Part shown: positions 47,301 to 54,640 of the stretch, piece after piece
How positions within the stretch are numbered: the stretch's first letter is position 1
Layout of the letters: every line of letters starts with the position of its first letter
Origin: Rhizobiales bacterium PAR1
Lineage (GTDB): Bacteria > Pseudomonadota > Alphaproteobacteria > Rhizobiales > Beijerinckiaceae
Reading direction: 5' to 3'
NCBI GenBank assembly: GCA_002256205.1
Contig: NKIW01000002.1
Span: 248,001-312,000 of the forward strand
DNA: 64,000 bases
Notes under the pieces: generated by a model
Databases searched by the model: none
Told to the model about the DNA's origin: nothing
Seen by the model: the letters and a program-made list of their open reading frames with translations, nothing else
Position numbers and translations under genes: made by a program

Positions 47301-47864
47301 CATCTCCTGCACCCCGGCAGGGTTGAGGATGGGGATCATCGTATCGACGAAGTTGAACTCGGTCTGATGCGCGTTGGTGGAGCTTTCCGCCGTGTGGTCA
47401 TCGCCCGAAAGGCAGACGACGCCGCCGAACTTCGAGGTTCCCGCCATATTGGCGTGGCGGAACACGTCGCCCGTACGATCAACGCCCGGCCCTTTGCCGT
47501 ACCAGAGCGCGAACACGCCCTGGAACTTGCCTTCGCCGCGCATCTCGGCTTGCTGCGTCCCCCAGCACGCCGTCGCCGCGAGGTCCTCGTTGAGGCCGGG
47601 CTGGAAAACGATCTCGTGCTGCTTGAGCTTCTTGCCCGCCTTGAACATCTGCTGGTCGAGTCCACCAAGGGGCGAGCCGCGATAGCCCGAGACGAAGCCA
47701 GCGGTGTTGAGCCCGGCGCGGCGATCGCGCTCCTGCTGCATCAGCAGGAGCCGCACGACGGCCTGTGTGCCGGAGAGAAAAACCTGCTCGGCCGCGAGGT
47801 CATACTTGTCCTCGAGCGATACATCCCTGAGCGGCGCGGTCTTCAGCGAAACGGAAGCACTCAT
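44373..47864 (-). CDS. fused indolepyruvate ferredoxin oxidoreductase-type protein
   Basis: 1163 residues, a single-chain member of the indolepyruvate:ferredoxin oxidoreductase family, which oxidatively decarboxylates 2-oxoacids (aryl pyruvates in characterised cases) to acyl-CoA. Order: a pyruvate-oxidoreductase-like N-terminal region, a thiamin-diphosphate domain (GDGTYNHSG, about 504), a Cys cluster CEGCGDCGTASNCVSVQP (about 641) and a second in CNKDFSCLDGFCPS, the gamma domain (AIITGVGGTGVVTIGAILGM) and a C-terminal DUF6537-like domain. GGGAGAAG precedes the ATG. In this locus it may handle 2-oxoacids from amino acid transamination. The acceptor is not encoded nearby. Confidence 0.88.
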   Translation of the reverse strand: MSASVSLKTAPLRDVSLEDKYDLAAEQVFLSGTQAVVRLLLMQQERDRRAGLNTAGFVSGYRGSPLGGLDQQMFKAGKKLKQHEIVFQPGLNEDLAATACWGTQQAEMRGEGKFQGVFALWYGKGPGVDRTGDVFRHANMAGTSKFGGVVCLSGDDHTAESSTNAHQTEFNFVDTMIPILNPAGVQEMLDFGLHAFALSRYAGVWVALKGVKDNVESTASVDGRLDRVSIAIPNDFTMPAGGLNIRPNDNFLEQEARLHEFKRAAVLAYFRANQLDKLVYSGGKAPRLGIITVGKNYLDVMQALDLLGIDEARADALGIKLLKLASPWPVDPDHLKDFARDVDLLMVVEEKRSLIEVQVREELYGSAHQPVVVGKKDENGEWLFPVKGALDPNDIAIAIATRLLSKVPDTDLATKLEPIRKAQANLGEVVDLATRIPYFCSGCPHNSSTKVPDGSRAYAGIGCHYMVQWMDRKTEGFTQMGGEGANWIGEAPFSSRGHVFQNLGDGTYNHSGILALRWAIATKTHITYKILFNDAVAMTGGQHHEGNLTPDMIARQVRAEGVSRIAIVSDEPDKYGPEYTWPAGVSFHHRSELMPVQQELAQIEGVSVMVYDQTCAAEKRRRRKRGLYPDPDKRVLINELVCEGCGDCGTASNCVSVQPIETEFGRKRKIDQSSCNKDFSCLDGFCPSFVTVSGAKPRRISGSAKALTLPKLPEPAIPNLDDAAWAAIITGVGGTGVVTIGAILGMAAHLEGRGCGMIDMAGLAQKGGAVYSHIRLAKRPEDIHAIRVSAGMADLVLGCDLIVSGSKKVLASVKPNATTFVVNTAEVMPGDFTRNPNYALPAERLKRGINAAAGADHVWFLDATKIATALFGQSIAANMFLLGYAYQKGGVPLHAEALERAIEMNGEAVAMNREAFRWGRAVAHQPELAREIAGGPAAPVVATLDEVIARRASFLADYQDSAYAGRYRAFVEKVRARETVVQSGSTALSEAVATSLFKLMAYKDEYEVARLYAGSAFRKQLSEAFEGENIKLSFHLAPPMMAKIDPASGKPKKTTFGPWMMKAFGLLQHGKRLRGTAFDPFGRTAERKDERARIEAYRSRIESLLADLDAGRLPLAVEIASLPERIRGYGHVRAKNAVEVDRQEAALVARYTAPLGTLTKAAE

Positions 47865-47935
47865 GATCTTCTCCCTGTTCGTTTGACGCGTCTTGTCACC
47901 GATTCAACGATCAGTCTGCGCGTTTCTCGATCTTT

Positions 47936-47957
47936 AGTATACGTCAGCATTGCTGAC
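47936..47957 (-). promoter_or_regulatory. palindromic operator candidate at the oxidoreductase promoter
   Basis: A perfect palindrome GTCAGCA-T-TGCTGAC occupies 47943-47957. Reading leftward it is directly followed by TATACT (47941-47936), a good -10 box, so a regulator bound there would sit in the promoter spacer, about 75 bases before the oxidoreductase start codon. No -35 box is obvious, as expected for an activated promoter. The regulator is unknown. Confidence 0.5.
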
Positions 47958-48126
47958 ATTTATAGCCGTATCAACATGCCATTTTGTGCAATAAAATATC
48001 AGGAAATGCCGAAAGTACGTCATTGCCTTCGTATCGCCACGGATTGCGCTTCTCCTTGAAATCCGGTCGATTACGCACGACCTGAAGTCTCGAAGCCGAA
48101 TCACCCGCATCGCAGGAAACCTGACC

Positions 48127-48765
48127 ATGTCCCCGCTTCTGCGCCCCTTCGCTGTGCTTCTGGCCCTCGGCCTGTCCGGGATCGGCGCGCTCGCCCATCC
48201 GCATGTGCAGGTGAGCGTGAAGATGGATGTGGTACTCGACGATTCCGGCGCGATCACCGCCGTCCGCCACCACTGGACATTCGATGAGGCCTATTCCGCC
48301 TTTGCCTCCAACGGGCTCGATGCCAACAAGGATGGCAAGCTCGACCGGCAGGAACTCGCCGCTCTGGCGAAGGAAAACGTCGAATCTCTCGGCGAATTCG
48401 GCTTTTTCACCTTCATCCGCAAGGGCAAGGAGACTTCCGGCTTCGGTGCACCGGCGGATTATTTCCTAGACCACGACGGTAAGGTGCTCACCTTGCATTT
48501 CCTCCTGCCCATCGAAAAGCAGCGTCTCCAGGCGAAGGAGGCGCGGCTGGAGGTCTATGATCCGAGCTATTTCGTCGCCTTCGAATTCGACAAGAACAAG
48601 CCGGTGAGCGTGGAAGGCGGCAAGCTCGCCTGCGTGGCGAAGGTCATGGCGCCGCCCGCCTCAGTTACTGCGCGGCTCTCGCAGATGAGCGAAACCTTTT
48701 TTCAGGGCATGAAAGGTTCGGAGAGTTCGGAATGGTCGATCCCGGTGAAATTCGATTGCAAATGA
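48127..48765 (+). CDS. DUF1007-family periplasmic protein with EF-hand-like loop
   Basis: 212 residues. A signal peptide (about 1-23, cleavage before HPHVQVSVKMDV) precedes a DUF1007 domain. The mature N-terminus HPHV carries a pair of His that could bind metal. A calcium-type loop DANKDGKLDRQEL is embedded near residue 65. DUF1007 proteins usually accompany nickel/cobalt or zinc transporters, here the NicO-type gene 13 bases downstream, and are thought to act as periplasmic metal-handling partners. CAGGAAACC precedes the ATG. Confidence 0.83.
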   Translation: MSPLLRPFAVLLALGLSGIGALAHPHVQVSVKMDVVLDDSGAITAVRHHWTFDEAYSAFASNGLDANKDGKLDRQELAALAKENVESLGEFGFFTFIRKGKETSGFGAPADYFLDHDGKVLTLHFLLPIEKQRLQAKEARLEVYDPSYFVAFEFDKNKPVSVEGGKLACVAKVMAPPASVTARLSQMSETFFQGMKGSESSEWSIPVKFDCK

Positions 48766-48778
48766 CACCGGGCTGCCT

Positions 48779-49720
48779 GTGAATTTCGTCTTCAACCTCA
48801 CCTCTCGTCGCGCCTTCGGAGCCTTACTGGCCTTGCTTGGGCTGACGGCCAGCGCCTTCGCGCAGACCAACCCCTTCGGGCAGCGCACACCTGTCGGCCC
48901 GGCGATTGAACCGGCAAGCGGCATCGCGCTCTGGTTCCTCCAGCAGCAGGCGGCTTTTCACAAGGCCCTAACAACCAGCATCGGCGCAGTTGCCACCGAT
49001 CCCGCCGCGCTCTGGGGCCTGATCGGGCTCGCATTCGCCTATGGTGTGCTCCACGCCATCGGTCCCGGCCACGGCAAGGCCGTGATCGCGAGTTATCTCG
49101 TCGCCAATGAAAGCGCGATGAAGCGCGGCATTGGTCTCGCCTTCGGCGCGGCACTGACGCAGGCGGTGATTGCCATTGGCGTCGTGGCGCTTGTCGCGGG
49201 CCTGATGAACGGCACCGCAGCAACGATGAACCGCACGGTCGATATCGTTGAAAAGGCCGGCTTCGGCATCATCCTAGCAATGGGGCTGTGGATCGCGTGG
49301 CGGAAAGCGCGCGCGCTGTTATCCCCCAAAGAGGCTCTCGCTTGCGAGCCCGATTGTGGCCACGATCACGGCGGCGATCCGCGCCTGCTCGTCAAAGCGG
49401 GCACACGCGAACTGGTGCTGACGGCCATCGGTGCGGGCATTCGTCCTTGTTCAGGTGCGATCATCCTTCTGGTTTTCGCATTGGCCAAGGGACTGTTTCT
49501 TGCCGGCGCGCTGTCCGTCGGCGCAATGGCAGTGGGCACAGCGCTCGGAACCAGTCTTTTCACCCTCCTCGCCGTGAAGGCCAAGGTACTGGCACTCAAC
49601 TTGATTTCCGGCAGCGGCACCTTCAGGCGCGTAGGGCTCATCCTTGAGCTCCTCGCCGGGCTGGCGCTCGCCGCTTTCGGTCTTGCACTGCTGCTGGGCG
49701 CGATGAGCGGCGGGAGTTAA
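48779..49720 (+). CDS. NicO-family nickel/cobalt(-like) transporter
   Basis: 313-residue membrane protein with a signal-like first helix and about six further helices. The family metal motif is in HAIGPGHGKAVIASYL (helix 2) and a second in GAGIRPCSGAIILLVFALA. A cytoplasmic loop carries CEPDCGHDHGGDP, a Cys/His patch that may bind metal. RcnA-like members export Ni or Co; others import. The start is a GTG 13 bases after the DUF1007 stop. The nearby zinc genes make zinc a possibility. Direction and metal are not proven. Confidence 0.83.
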   Translation: MNFVFNLTSRRAFGALLALLGLTASAFAQTNPFGQRTPVGPAIEPASGIALWFLQQQAAFHKALTTSIGAVATDPAALWGLIGLAFAYGVLHAIGPGHGKAVIASYLVANESAMKRGIGLAFGAALTQAVIAIGVVALVAGLMNGTAATMNRTVDIVEKAGFGIILAMGLWIAWRKARALLSPKEALACEPDCGHDHGGDPRLLVKAGTRELVLTAIGAGIRPCSGAIILLVFALAKGLFLAGALSVGAMAVGTALGTSLFTLLAVKAKVLALNLISGSGTFRRVGLILELLAGLALAAFGLALLLGAMSGGS

Positions 49721-49734
49721 CCCCCCGCAACGCC

Positions 49735-51330
49735 CTACAGACCCAACGTTCCGCCATCCGAGCGCGGGTCATGCACCGCTTCGATCCCGCCTTTCGGCTT
49801 CGAGACCAACATGCCCGCATGGCCGAACATATCGGCATAAGGCTTGTCAACGATCTCGATCTGATGCCCAGCCCGGTCGAGTTTCTCGATGAGATGGCCA
49901 TCGAAGCGATTTTCGAGCTTCAGCGTCGCGGAAGCCTTGCCCCAGGTCTTGCCGAACAGGAAGCGCGGGCGATCAATCGCCTCGGCAAGGTTCTGGCCGT
50001 ATTTCATCGCGCGGAAGAAGATCTGCGCCTGGAACTGCGGCTGTCCATCCCCGCCCATCGAGCCGTACGACATCACGCGGCCATCATCGAATACCGCCAT
50101 CGGCGTGTTGAGCGTGTGGAAGGGGCGGCGTCCCGGCTGAAGCGGGTTGAGTGCCTTCGGGTTGAGCGAAAACGCCATACCCCGGTTCTGCCAAAGGATG
50201 CCGGTCTGCGGCAGCACCAGTCCGGAGCCATATTCCCAATAAATCGACTGGATGAAGGAAATCGAGGTGCCGGCAGAATCCATCGCCCCCATCCAGATCG
50301 TATCGCCATCGGCGGAAGCAAACGGCCAGGCCGCCGCGCGATCCATTTTGATCGCGCCTGCCTCGCGCTCAAAGCGCGCCGGGGTGAGATAGTCCTTGGG
50401 GTCCACGGCCATCTCGTCAAAGTCCGTGACCACACGGTCGCGGATCGCATAGGCGCGCTTGGCGCTCTCGATCAGGCCGTGGATATGCGCGAAGCCCTCG
50501 GCTTCTTTCGCTTCGAGCTGGTCGAAAACGCCGTGCATAATGAGCGAGCAGAGCCCCTGCGTCGGCGGCGGGTTATTGTAAAGCGTCGCGTCGGAGATGC
50601 GCGTCGCCAGCGGCTCACGCCAGCGTGCTTCGTAACGCTTCAGGTCGTCGCGCGTGACCGGTGAACCTGCCTTTTCAAGGTCTGCCGCGATCTCGCGGGC
50701 GATATCACCACGATAGAAATCGTCGAGACCGGCATTGGCCAACTGGTTGAACACCGCAGCGAGTTTCGGCTGCTTGCGGATGGAACCCGCCTTGGGTTGA
50801 TCACCGTTTTCGCCCATGAAATGCGCTGCAAAACCCGGAACGCCGAGAATTTCCTCGCGCTCCTTGACCGAATAGCGCCCCTCGCTCAGGCTGATCGGAG
50901 TCCCCGCTGAGGCATGCGCCTCGGCGCGACGCAGCAACTCCCCGACCGGGATTTTCCCGCCGAGCGATGCCGAGAGCTTCAACGCCTCGATCCAGCCACC
51001 GATGGCGCCGGCAACCGTCAGCGCGGCATCCGGCCCGCGAACGGGGATCGCATCATACCCCTTGTCGAGATAGCGCTGGATCGTTGCCTTTGCACCGGCA
51101 AAACCACAGGCTTCGATGGACCGCACCTTGCCATCCGGCGTGCGGATGACCCAGAAACCATCTCCGCCGATGGCGTTCATGTGCGGGTAGACGACGGCAA
51201 TCACCGCCGCCATCGCGATCATCGCCTCGATGGCATTGCCACCTTCGACGAGAATATCGCGCCCGGCTTCAGCGGCGAGAAAATGCGGCGCGACCACAGC
51301 CGCATGACCAAAAGTGGGGGTATCGTTCAC
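49735..51330 (-). CDS. gamma-glutamyltransferase-family protein
   Basis: 531-residue Ntn-hydrolase of the gamma-glutamyltranspeptidase family. Order: an N-terminal subunit region with VEGGNAIEAMIAMAAVIAVV and MNAIGGDGFWVI; the likely autocleavage Thr in DGDTIWMGAMD, where the usual TTH-type motif is altered; then a C-terminal small-subunit region with GSMGGDGQPQFQAQIF. There is no signal peptide, so it is cytoplasmic, like YwrD-type members acting on gamma-glutamyl or cephalosporin-like amides. The start is a GTG. It runs opposite to its neighbours. Confidence 0.83.
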   Translation of the reverse strand: MNDTPTFGHAAVVAPHFLAAEAGRDILVEGGNAIEAMIAMAAVIAVVYPHMNAIGGDGFWVIRTPDGKVRSIEACGFAGAKATIQRYLDKGYDAIPVRGPDAALTVAGAIGGWIEALKLSASLGGKIPVGELLRRAEAHASAGTPISLSEGRYSVKEREEILGVPGFAAHFMGENGDQPKAGSIRKQPKLAAVFNQLANAGLDDFYRGDIAREIAADLEKAGSPVTRDDLKRYEARWREPLATRISDATLYNNPPPTQGLCSLIMHGVFDQLEAKEAEGFAHIHGLIESAKRAYAIRDRVVTDFDEMAVDPKDYLTPARFEREAGAIKMDRAAAWPFASADGDTIWMGAMDSAGTSISFIQSIYWEYGSGLVLPQTGILWQNRGMAFSLNPKALNPLQPGRRPFHTLNTPMAVFDDGRVMSYGSMGGDGQPQFQAQIFFRAMKYGQNLAEAIDRPRFLFGKTWGKASATLKLENRFDGHLIEKLDRAGHQIEIVDKPYADMFGHAGMLVSKPKGGIEAVHDPRSDGGTLGL

Positions 51331-51404
51331 GGGAATCTCGGAAATTTAGCGGCGGGAAGGGCGAGGCAATGATCAGCAGATTGCACTGATGCGAAAAAGG
51401 TTAT

Positions 51405-51431
51405 AGCGCTTTTCCGCAGCGCGAAAGCGCT
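51405..51431. repeat. inverted repeat between divergent genes
   Basis: AGCGCTTT (51405-51412) and AAAGCGCT (51424-51431) form an 8-base stem around an 11-base loop, about 75 bases from the gamma-glutamyltransferase start on one side and 30 bases before the ribosome binding site of the small membrane protein on the other. It may be an operator for either or a short dispersed palindrome. Confidence 0.5.
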
Positions 51432-51460
51432 TCGACGACGCACCCTAAGGAGATCTCGCC

Positions 51461-51694
51461 ATGGCCGAAAAGCGCCTCAACCGTCAGAACGCTGTCACGG
51501 TGATTTGCGCTGCCATTCTCGTCGGCACCGAGATCATCGCCGCTGCGCTGGCGCTCGGCTGGGCGCTTGGCGGCCTTACTGGCTGGGGCAAGGAATTCAC
51601 CATGGGGCTCATTGCCGTGTGCCTCGCAGCGGGTTGCTACATGACCTACCGCTTCGTCGTTGGCGCGATCAAAGTCGAACCCATCTTCGAATAA
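51461..51694 (+). CDS. small membrane protein of unknown function
   Basis: 77 residues with a strong ribosome binding site (AAGGAG nine bases before the ATG). Two hydrophobic helices (about 11-37 and 47-70) are separated by a short Gly-rich loop GGLTGWGKE, and the tail is acidic. The family is common in alphaproteobacteria as an unnamed protein; I do not recognise a function. It lies just before the Zur-type operator and runs in the same direction as the zinc genes, but the operator and promoter come after its stop, so it is not clearly part of that unit. Confidence 0.7.
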   Translation: MAEKRLNRQNAVTVICAAILVGTEIIAAALALGWALGGLTGWGKEFTMGLIAVCLAAGCYMTYRFVVGAIKVEPIFE

Positions 51695-51719
51695 TCTGGA
51701 AAAAGCATCAGGCCATGTC

Positions 51720-51749
51720 TTGCCGTCGCGATTGTGTTATATTATAACA
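51720..51749 (+). promoter_or_regulatory. Zur-type operator over a sigma-70-like promoter
   Basis: A perfect palindrome TGTTATA-T-TATAACA lies at 51735-51749, identical to the core of the proteobacterial Zur consensus (zinc uptake regulator, a Fur-family repressor). A promoter can be read as TTGCCG (51720-51725), 17 bases, TATAAC (51743-51748), so the operator covers the -10 box and zinc-bound Zur would block transcription of the genes after it. No zur gene was found in the window. Confidence 0.85.
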
Positions 51750-51755
51750 TATCTC

Positions 51756-51998
51756 ATGGTTGCCTCGCACAAACACTCAGTTGAACTGTCGCCCATTGCC
51801 GAGGCACACGAGCATCATGCCCATGCTCATCACGGGCATCGGCATGACCATCTCCACCAGGCAACGCACGAGCACCGGGCTACTTCCGAACCCCGCTTCT
51901 CATTGATCGCCTTGTCCGCTCTGCAACGGCTGGCGCTTGTGGCGCCAGCGATCCTTGCGCTGGGCCTGCTGGCACTATGGGCGACGAAAAATGGCTGA
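51756..51998 (+). CDS. His-rich small membrane protein, first gene of the zinc operon
   Basis: 80 residues. The first 40 hold 14 His (motif HEHHAHAHHGHRHDHLH at 18-34), then a Pro/Ser linker and one hydrophobic helix (about 50-76) near the C-terminus, giving a tail-anchored metal-binding topology. The ATG is six bases after the Zur palindrome and coincides with the predicted transcription start, so the mRNA may be leaderless; there is no ribosome binding site. The stop overlaps the znuC start by eight bases. It may buffer or hand over zinc. I know of no named family; a purely regulatory role of the frame is possible. Confidence 0.7.
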   Translation: MVASHKHSVELSPIAEAHEHHAHAHHGHRHDHLHQATHEHRATSEPRFSLIALSALQRLALVAPAILALGLLALWATKNG

Positions 51999-52725
51999 CC
52001 CCGCGCTGCACTTTCACGATCTGACGCTCGGGTATGACCGGCACCCCGCCGTGCACCACCTTGAAGGCACCGTAGCGCGCGGCGATTTGCTGGCGATTGT
52101 CGGCCCGAACGGCGGTGGGAAGTCCACGTTGCTTAAAAGCCTCGCAGGGCGCCTGAAGCCACTCGGCGGCACCATACACAATACGTTTCCAAGCCTCGCC
52201 TATATGCCGCAAATCGGCGATCTCAACCGCGATTTCCCGGTTTCAGTGCTAGATCTCGCGCTCACCGGCCTTTGTGGCAAGCGCGGCATGTTCGGCTGGA
52301 TCAGCCGCGAGGAACGCAGCCGCGCGCAAGAGGCGCTGACATCGGTGGGGCTCAACGGCTTCGAAAACCGCTCGATCCGCACGCTCTCAGGCGGGCAATT
52401 GCAGCGCCTGCTTTTCGCGCGGCTGATGCTGCAGGATGCCGATCTGATCCTGCTCGACGAACCCTTCACCGCCATCGATTCCCGCACTATCGAGGATCTG
52501 ATGATGATCGTGCAGCGCTGGCATGCGGAAGGACGGACCGTGCTCGCCGTACTGCACGACCTTGATCTCGTACGCGCCGAGTTCCCGCAGACGCTGCTCC
52601 TGGCGCGCGACCCGCTCGGCTGGGGCCCAACAGCAACCGTGCTGACCGAGCCCAAACTCTCCGCCGCGCGCCGAATGGCGGAAGCTTTCGATCGCAACGC
52701 CGCAGAATGCGTGAGAGCCGCCTGA
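51991..52725 (+). CDS. znuC: zinc ABC transporter ATP-binding protein ZnuC
   Basis: 244-residue ATPase of the zinc/manganese importer class. Walker A GPNGGGKST, signature LSGGQLQRLLFARLML, Walker B LILLDEPFTAID and H-loop in VLAVLHDLDLV. The start overlaps the His-rich frame and the stop overlaps znuB. The ribosome binding site is weak (GGGCGACG), so translation probably depends on the upstream frame. It powers ZnuB for high-affinity zinc uptake when Zur is released. The metal could be manganese in related systems, but the Zur box and the COG0523 gene favour zinc. Confidence 0.9.
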   Translation: MADPALHFHDLTLGYDRHPAVHHLEGTVARGDLLAIVGPNGGGKSTLLKSLAGRLKPLGGTIHNTFPSLAYMPQIGDLNRDFPVSVLDLALTGLCGKRGMFGWISREERSRAQEALTSVGLNGFENRSIRTLSGGQLQRLLFARLMLQDADLILLDEPFTAIDSRTIEDLMMIVQRWHAEGRTVLAVLHDLDLVRAEFPQTLLLARDPLGWGPTATVLTEPKLSAARRMAEAFDRNAAECVRAA

Positions 52726-53591
52726 TGCTCTACGATCTTCTCATCGCCCCCTTCGTCGAATTCCCCTTTATGAAGCGTGCGCTCGTCGGCGGCATCGCGA
52801 TCTCGCTCGGCGCTGCCCCCATCGGCGTCTTCCTGATGCTCCGGCGGATGAGCCTCATCGGCGACGCGATGGCGCATGCAATCCTGCCCGGAGCGGCCAT
52901 CGGTTTCCTGATCGGCGGTCTCTCGCTGGGCGCGATGACCCTTGGCGGGCTTGTCGCAGGCCTCGGCGTGGCGCTGGCCTCCGGCCTCGTCTCCCGCTCG
53001 ACACTGGTGAAGGAGGATATGGCCCTCGCTGCCTTCTACCTGATGTCGCTGGCCCTTGGCGTAACGCTGGTGTCGGCGAACCGCTCTAATGTTGATGTAC
53101 TCTCCTTCCTCTTCGGCTCGATCCTCGCCCTCGACGACCCGACATTGTGGCTCATCGTGTCGATCGCCAGCACCACCCTCATCGCGCTGGCGGTGGGGTA
53201 TCGCGGCATCTTGATGGAATGTCTCGACCCCGGCTTTGCCGCCGGCGTCAGTCGATTCGGTTCAGTGTTTCACCTTGGTTTTCTGGTTTTCGCAGTGCTG
53301 AACCTTGTCGCGGGCTTTCATGCGCTCGGAACGCTGCTCGTCGTCGGCATCATGATGCTGCCAGCGGGCACCGCACGGCTCTGGAGTGATGATGTCGGCG
53401 CGATGGTCCTGATCGCGATTCCCGTCGCAATGGTCGCTAACATCGTCGGCCTGCTGATTTCTTATCATGCTGGCCTTGCCTCGGGCCCGGCGATTATCCT
53501 TGTCGCAGGCGGGCTCTATACTGCCTCGCTGATCTTCGCACCGCATGGGCTGTTGCGCCAGTTTATGCCTAAACGCCACCTCGAAGCCTGA
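52725..53591 (+). CDS. znuB: zinc ABC transporter permease ZnuB
   Basis: 288-residue ABC-3 family permease with about eight helices. Family sequence includes the N-terminal EFPFMKRALVGGIAISLG, then RMSLIGDAMAHAILPGAAIG, FLFGSILALDD and the C-terminal YHAGLASGPAIILVAGGLY. The chosen ATG overlaps the znuC stop (TGATG) and has GAGAG eight bases upstream; an ATG at 52707 is possible. It forms the zinc channel across the inner membrane. Confidence 0.9.
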   Translation: MLYDLLIAPFVEFPFMKRALVGGIAISLGAAPIGVFLMLRRMSLIGDAMAHAILPGAAIGFLIGGLSLGAMTLGGLVAGLGVALASGLVSRSTLVKEDMALAAFYLMSLALGVTLVSANRSNVDVLSFLFGSILALDDPTLWLIVSIASTTLIALAVGYRGILMECLDPGFAAGVSRFGSVFHLGFLVFAVLNLVAGFHALGTLLVVGIMMLPAGTARLWSDDVGAMVLIAIPVAMVANIVGLLISYHAGLASGPAIILVAGGLYTASLIFAPHGLLRQFMPKRHLEA

Positions 53592-53608
53592 ACCGGAGGA
53601 CCATCATC

Positions 53609-54556
53609 ATGATCCAGCTTCTGCGCCGCATCACAAAAATTGTAACGTTATACCGTTTTATTCCAATTTGCCTCGGACTGGCGGTTTCTCTCCCTGTTCA
53701 GGCCCAATCCCCGGTGAAACCGCTGGAAGTCGTTGTCTCTTTCTCGATCCTTGCAGACCTTACACAACAGGTCGCGAAGGAACGCGCCCATGTCGTCGCG
53801 CTCGTCGGCCCCAACAGTGACGCGCATGTCTACCGTGCGACGCCGGCGGACGCGAAGGCGCTGAAGGAAGCCGGGCTGATCATCGTCAATGGTCTCGGCT
53901 TTGAAGGCTTCATGCCCCGGCTGATCAAGAGCTCGGGCACGAAAGCAACGGTGGTGGTGGCCTCTACCGGCGTCAAGACAATCGAAGCCGAGGAGGATCA
54001 CGGCGGCAAAGGCGGGCACAGCCACGGCAAGATCGACCCTCACGCATGGCAATCAATCGAGGCCGCGAAGACCTACATCGCCAATATCCGCGACGGGCTT
54101 TCAAAAGCCGATCCCGCTGGCGCCGAGGTCTACGCGAAAAACGCCGCCGCCTACCTTGCCGAGTTGACCGCTCTGAAGGCCGACCTCGACAAAATGTATG
54201 GCATCATCCCGCCGCCGCAGCGCATCATTGTGACGAGCCACGACGCCCTCGCCTATTTCGGGCGTGAAAACCTTTTCACCCTCGAAGCCGTGCAGGGCGT
54301 ATCAACCGACAATGAACCGTCGGCAAAAGATGTCGCACGTATCATCCGCACTGCACGTGAGAAAAAGGCCCGCGCGATCTTCATCGAAAACATGACCAAC
54401 CCCAAGATCGCCGAGCAAATCGCTCGCGAATCCGGCGCCAAGATTGGCGGCACACTGTTTTCTGATGCGCTCTCCGATGAAAAAGGCCCCGCGCCCACCT
54501 ATATCGCGATGATGCGACATAACGCGAAAATGCTTGTCGAGGCCCTCCGGGACTAG
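53609..54556 (+). CDS. znuA: zinc ABC transporter solute-binding protein ZnuA
   Basis: 315-residue periplasmic zinc-binding protein (cluster A-I). After a signal peptide (cleaved near VQAQS) come the ligands expected for this class: His in NSDAHVYRATP, His in DPHAWQS, His in VTSHDALAYF and the Asp of LFSDALSDE. The His-rich loop (EEDHGGKGGHSHGK) between the first two ligands is typical but short. It follows znuB by 17 bases. The start of the coding region (about 53630-53665) is AT-rich and contains an imperfect Zur-like sequence, which may be chance. Confidence 0.9.
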   Translation: MIQLLRRITKIVTLYRFIPICLGLAVSLPVQAQSPVKPLEVVVSFSILADLTQQVAKERAHVVALVGPNSDAHVYRATPADAKALKEAGLIIVNGLGFEGFMPRLIKSSGTKATVVVASTGVKTIEAEEDHGGKGGHSHGKIDPHAWQSIEAAKTYIANIRDGLSKADPAGAEVYAKNAAAYLAELTALKADLDKMYGIIPPPQRIIVTSHDALAYFGRENLFTLEAVQGVSTDNEPSAKDVARIIRTAREKKARAIFIENMTNPKIAEQIARESGAKIGGTLFSDALSDEKGPAPTYIAMMRHNAKMLVEALRD

Positions 54557-54640
54557 GAAGGGCTTGAAGGTTGCGCCGCTTTTCGCTTGAACGGGAAACA
54601 ACAGGGCATCGCGACCGACGCGGTGCCGGAAGGATCTGAT

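Noticed and set aside
53636-53660. Zur-like sequence TGTAACGTTATACC in the 5' coding part of znuA
   Set aside because: Only about 10 of 15 positions agree with the Zur core and it lies within the signal peptide codons; likely chance or AT-rich codon use.
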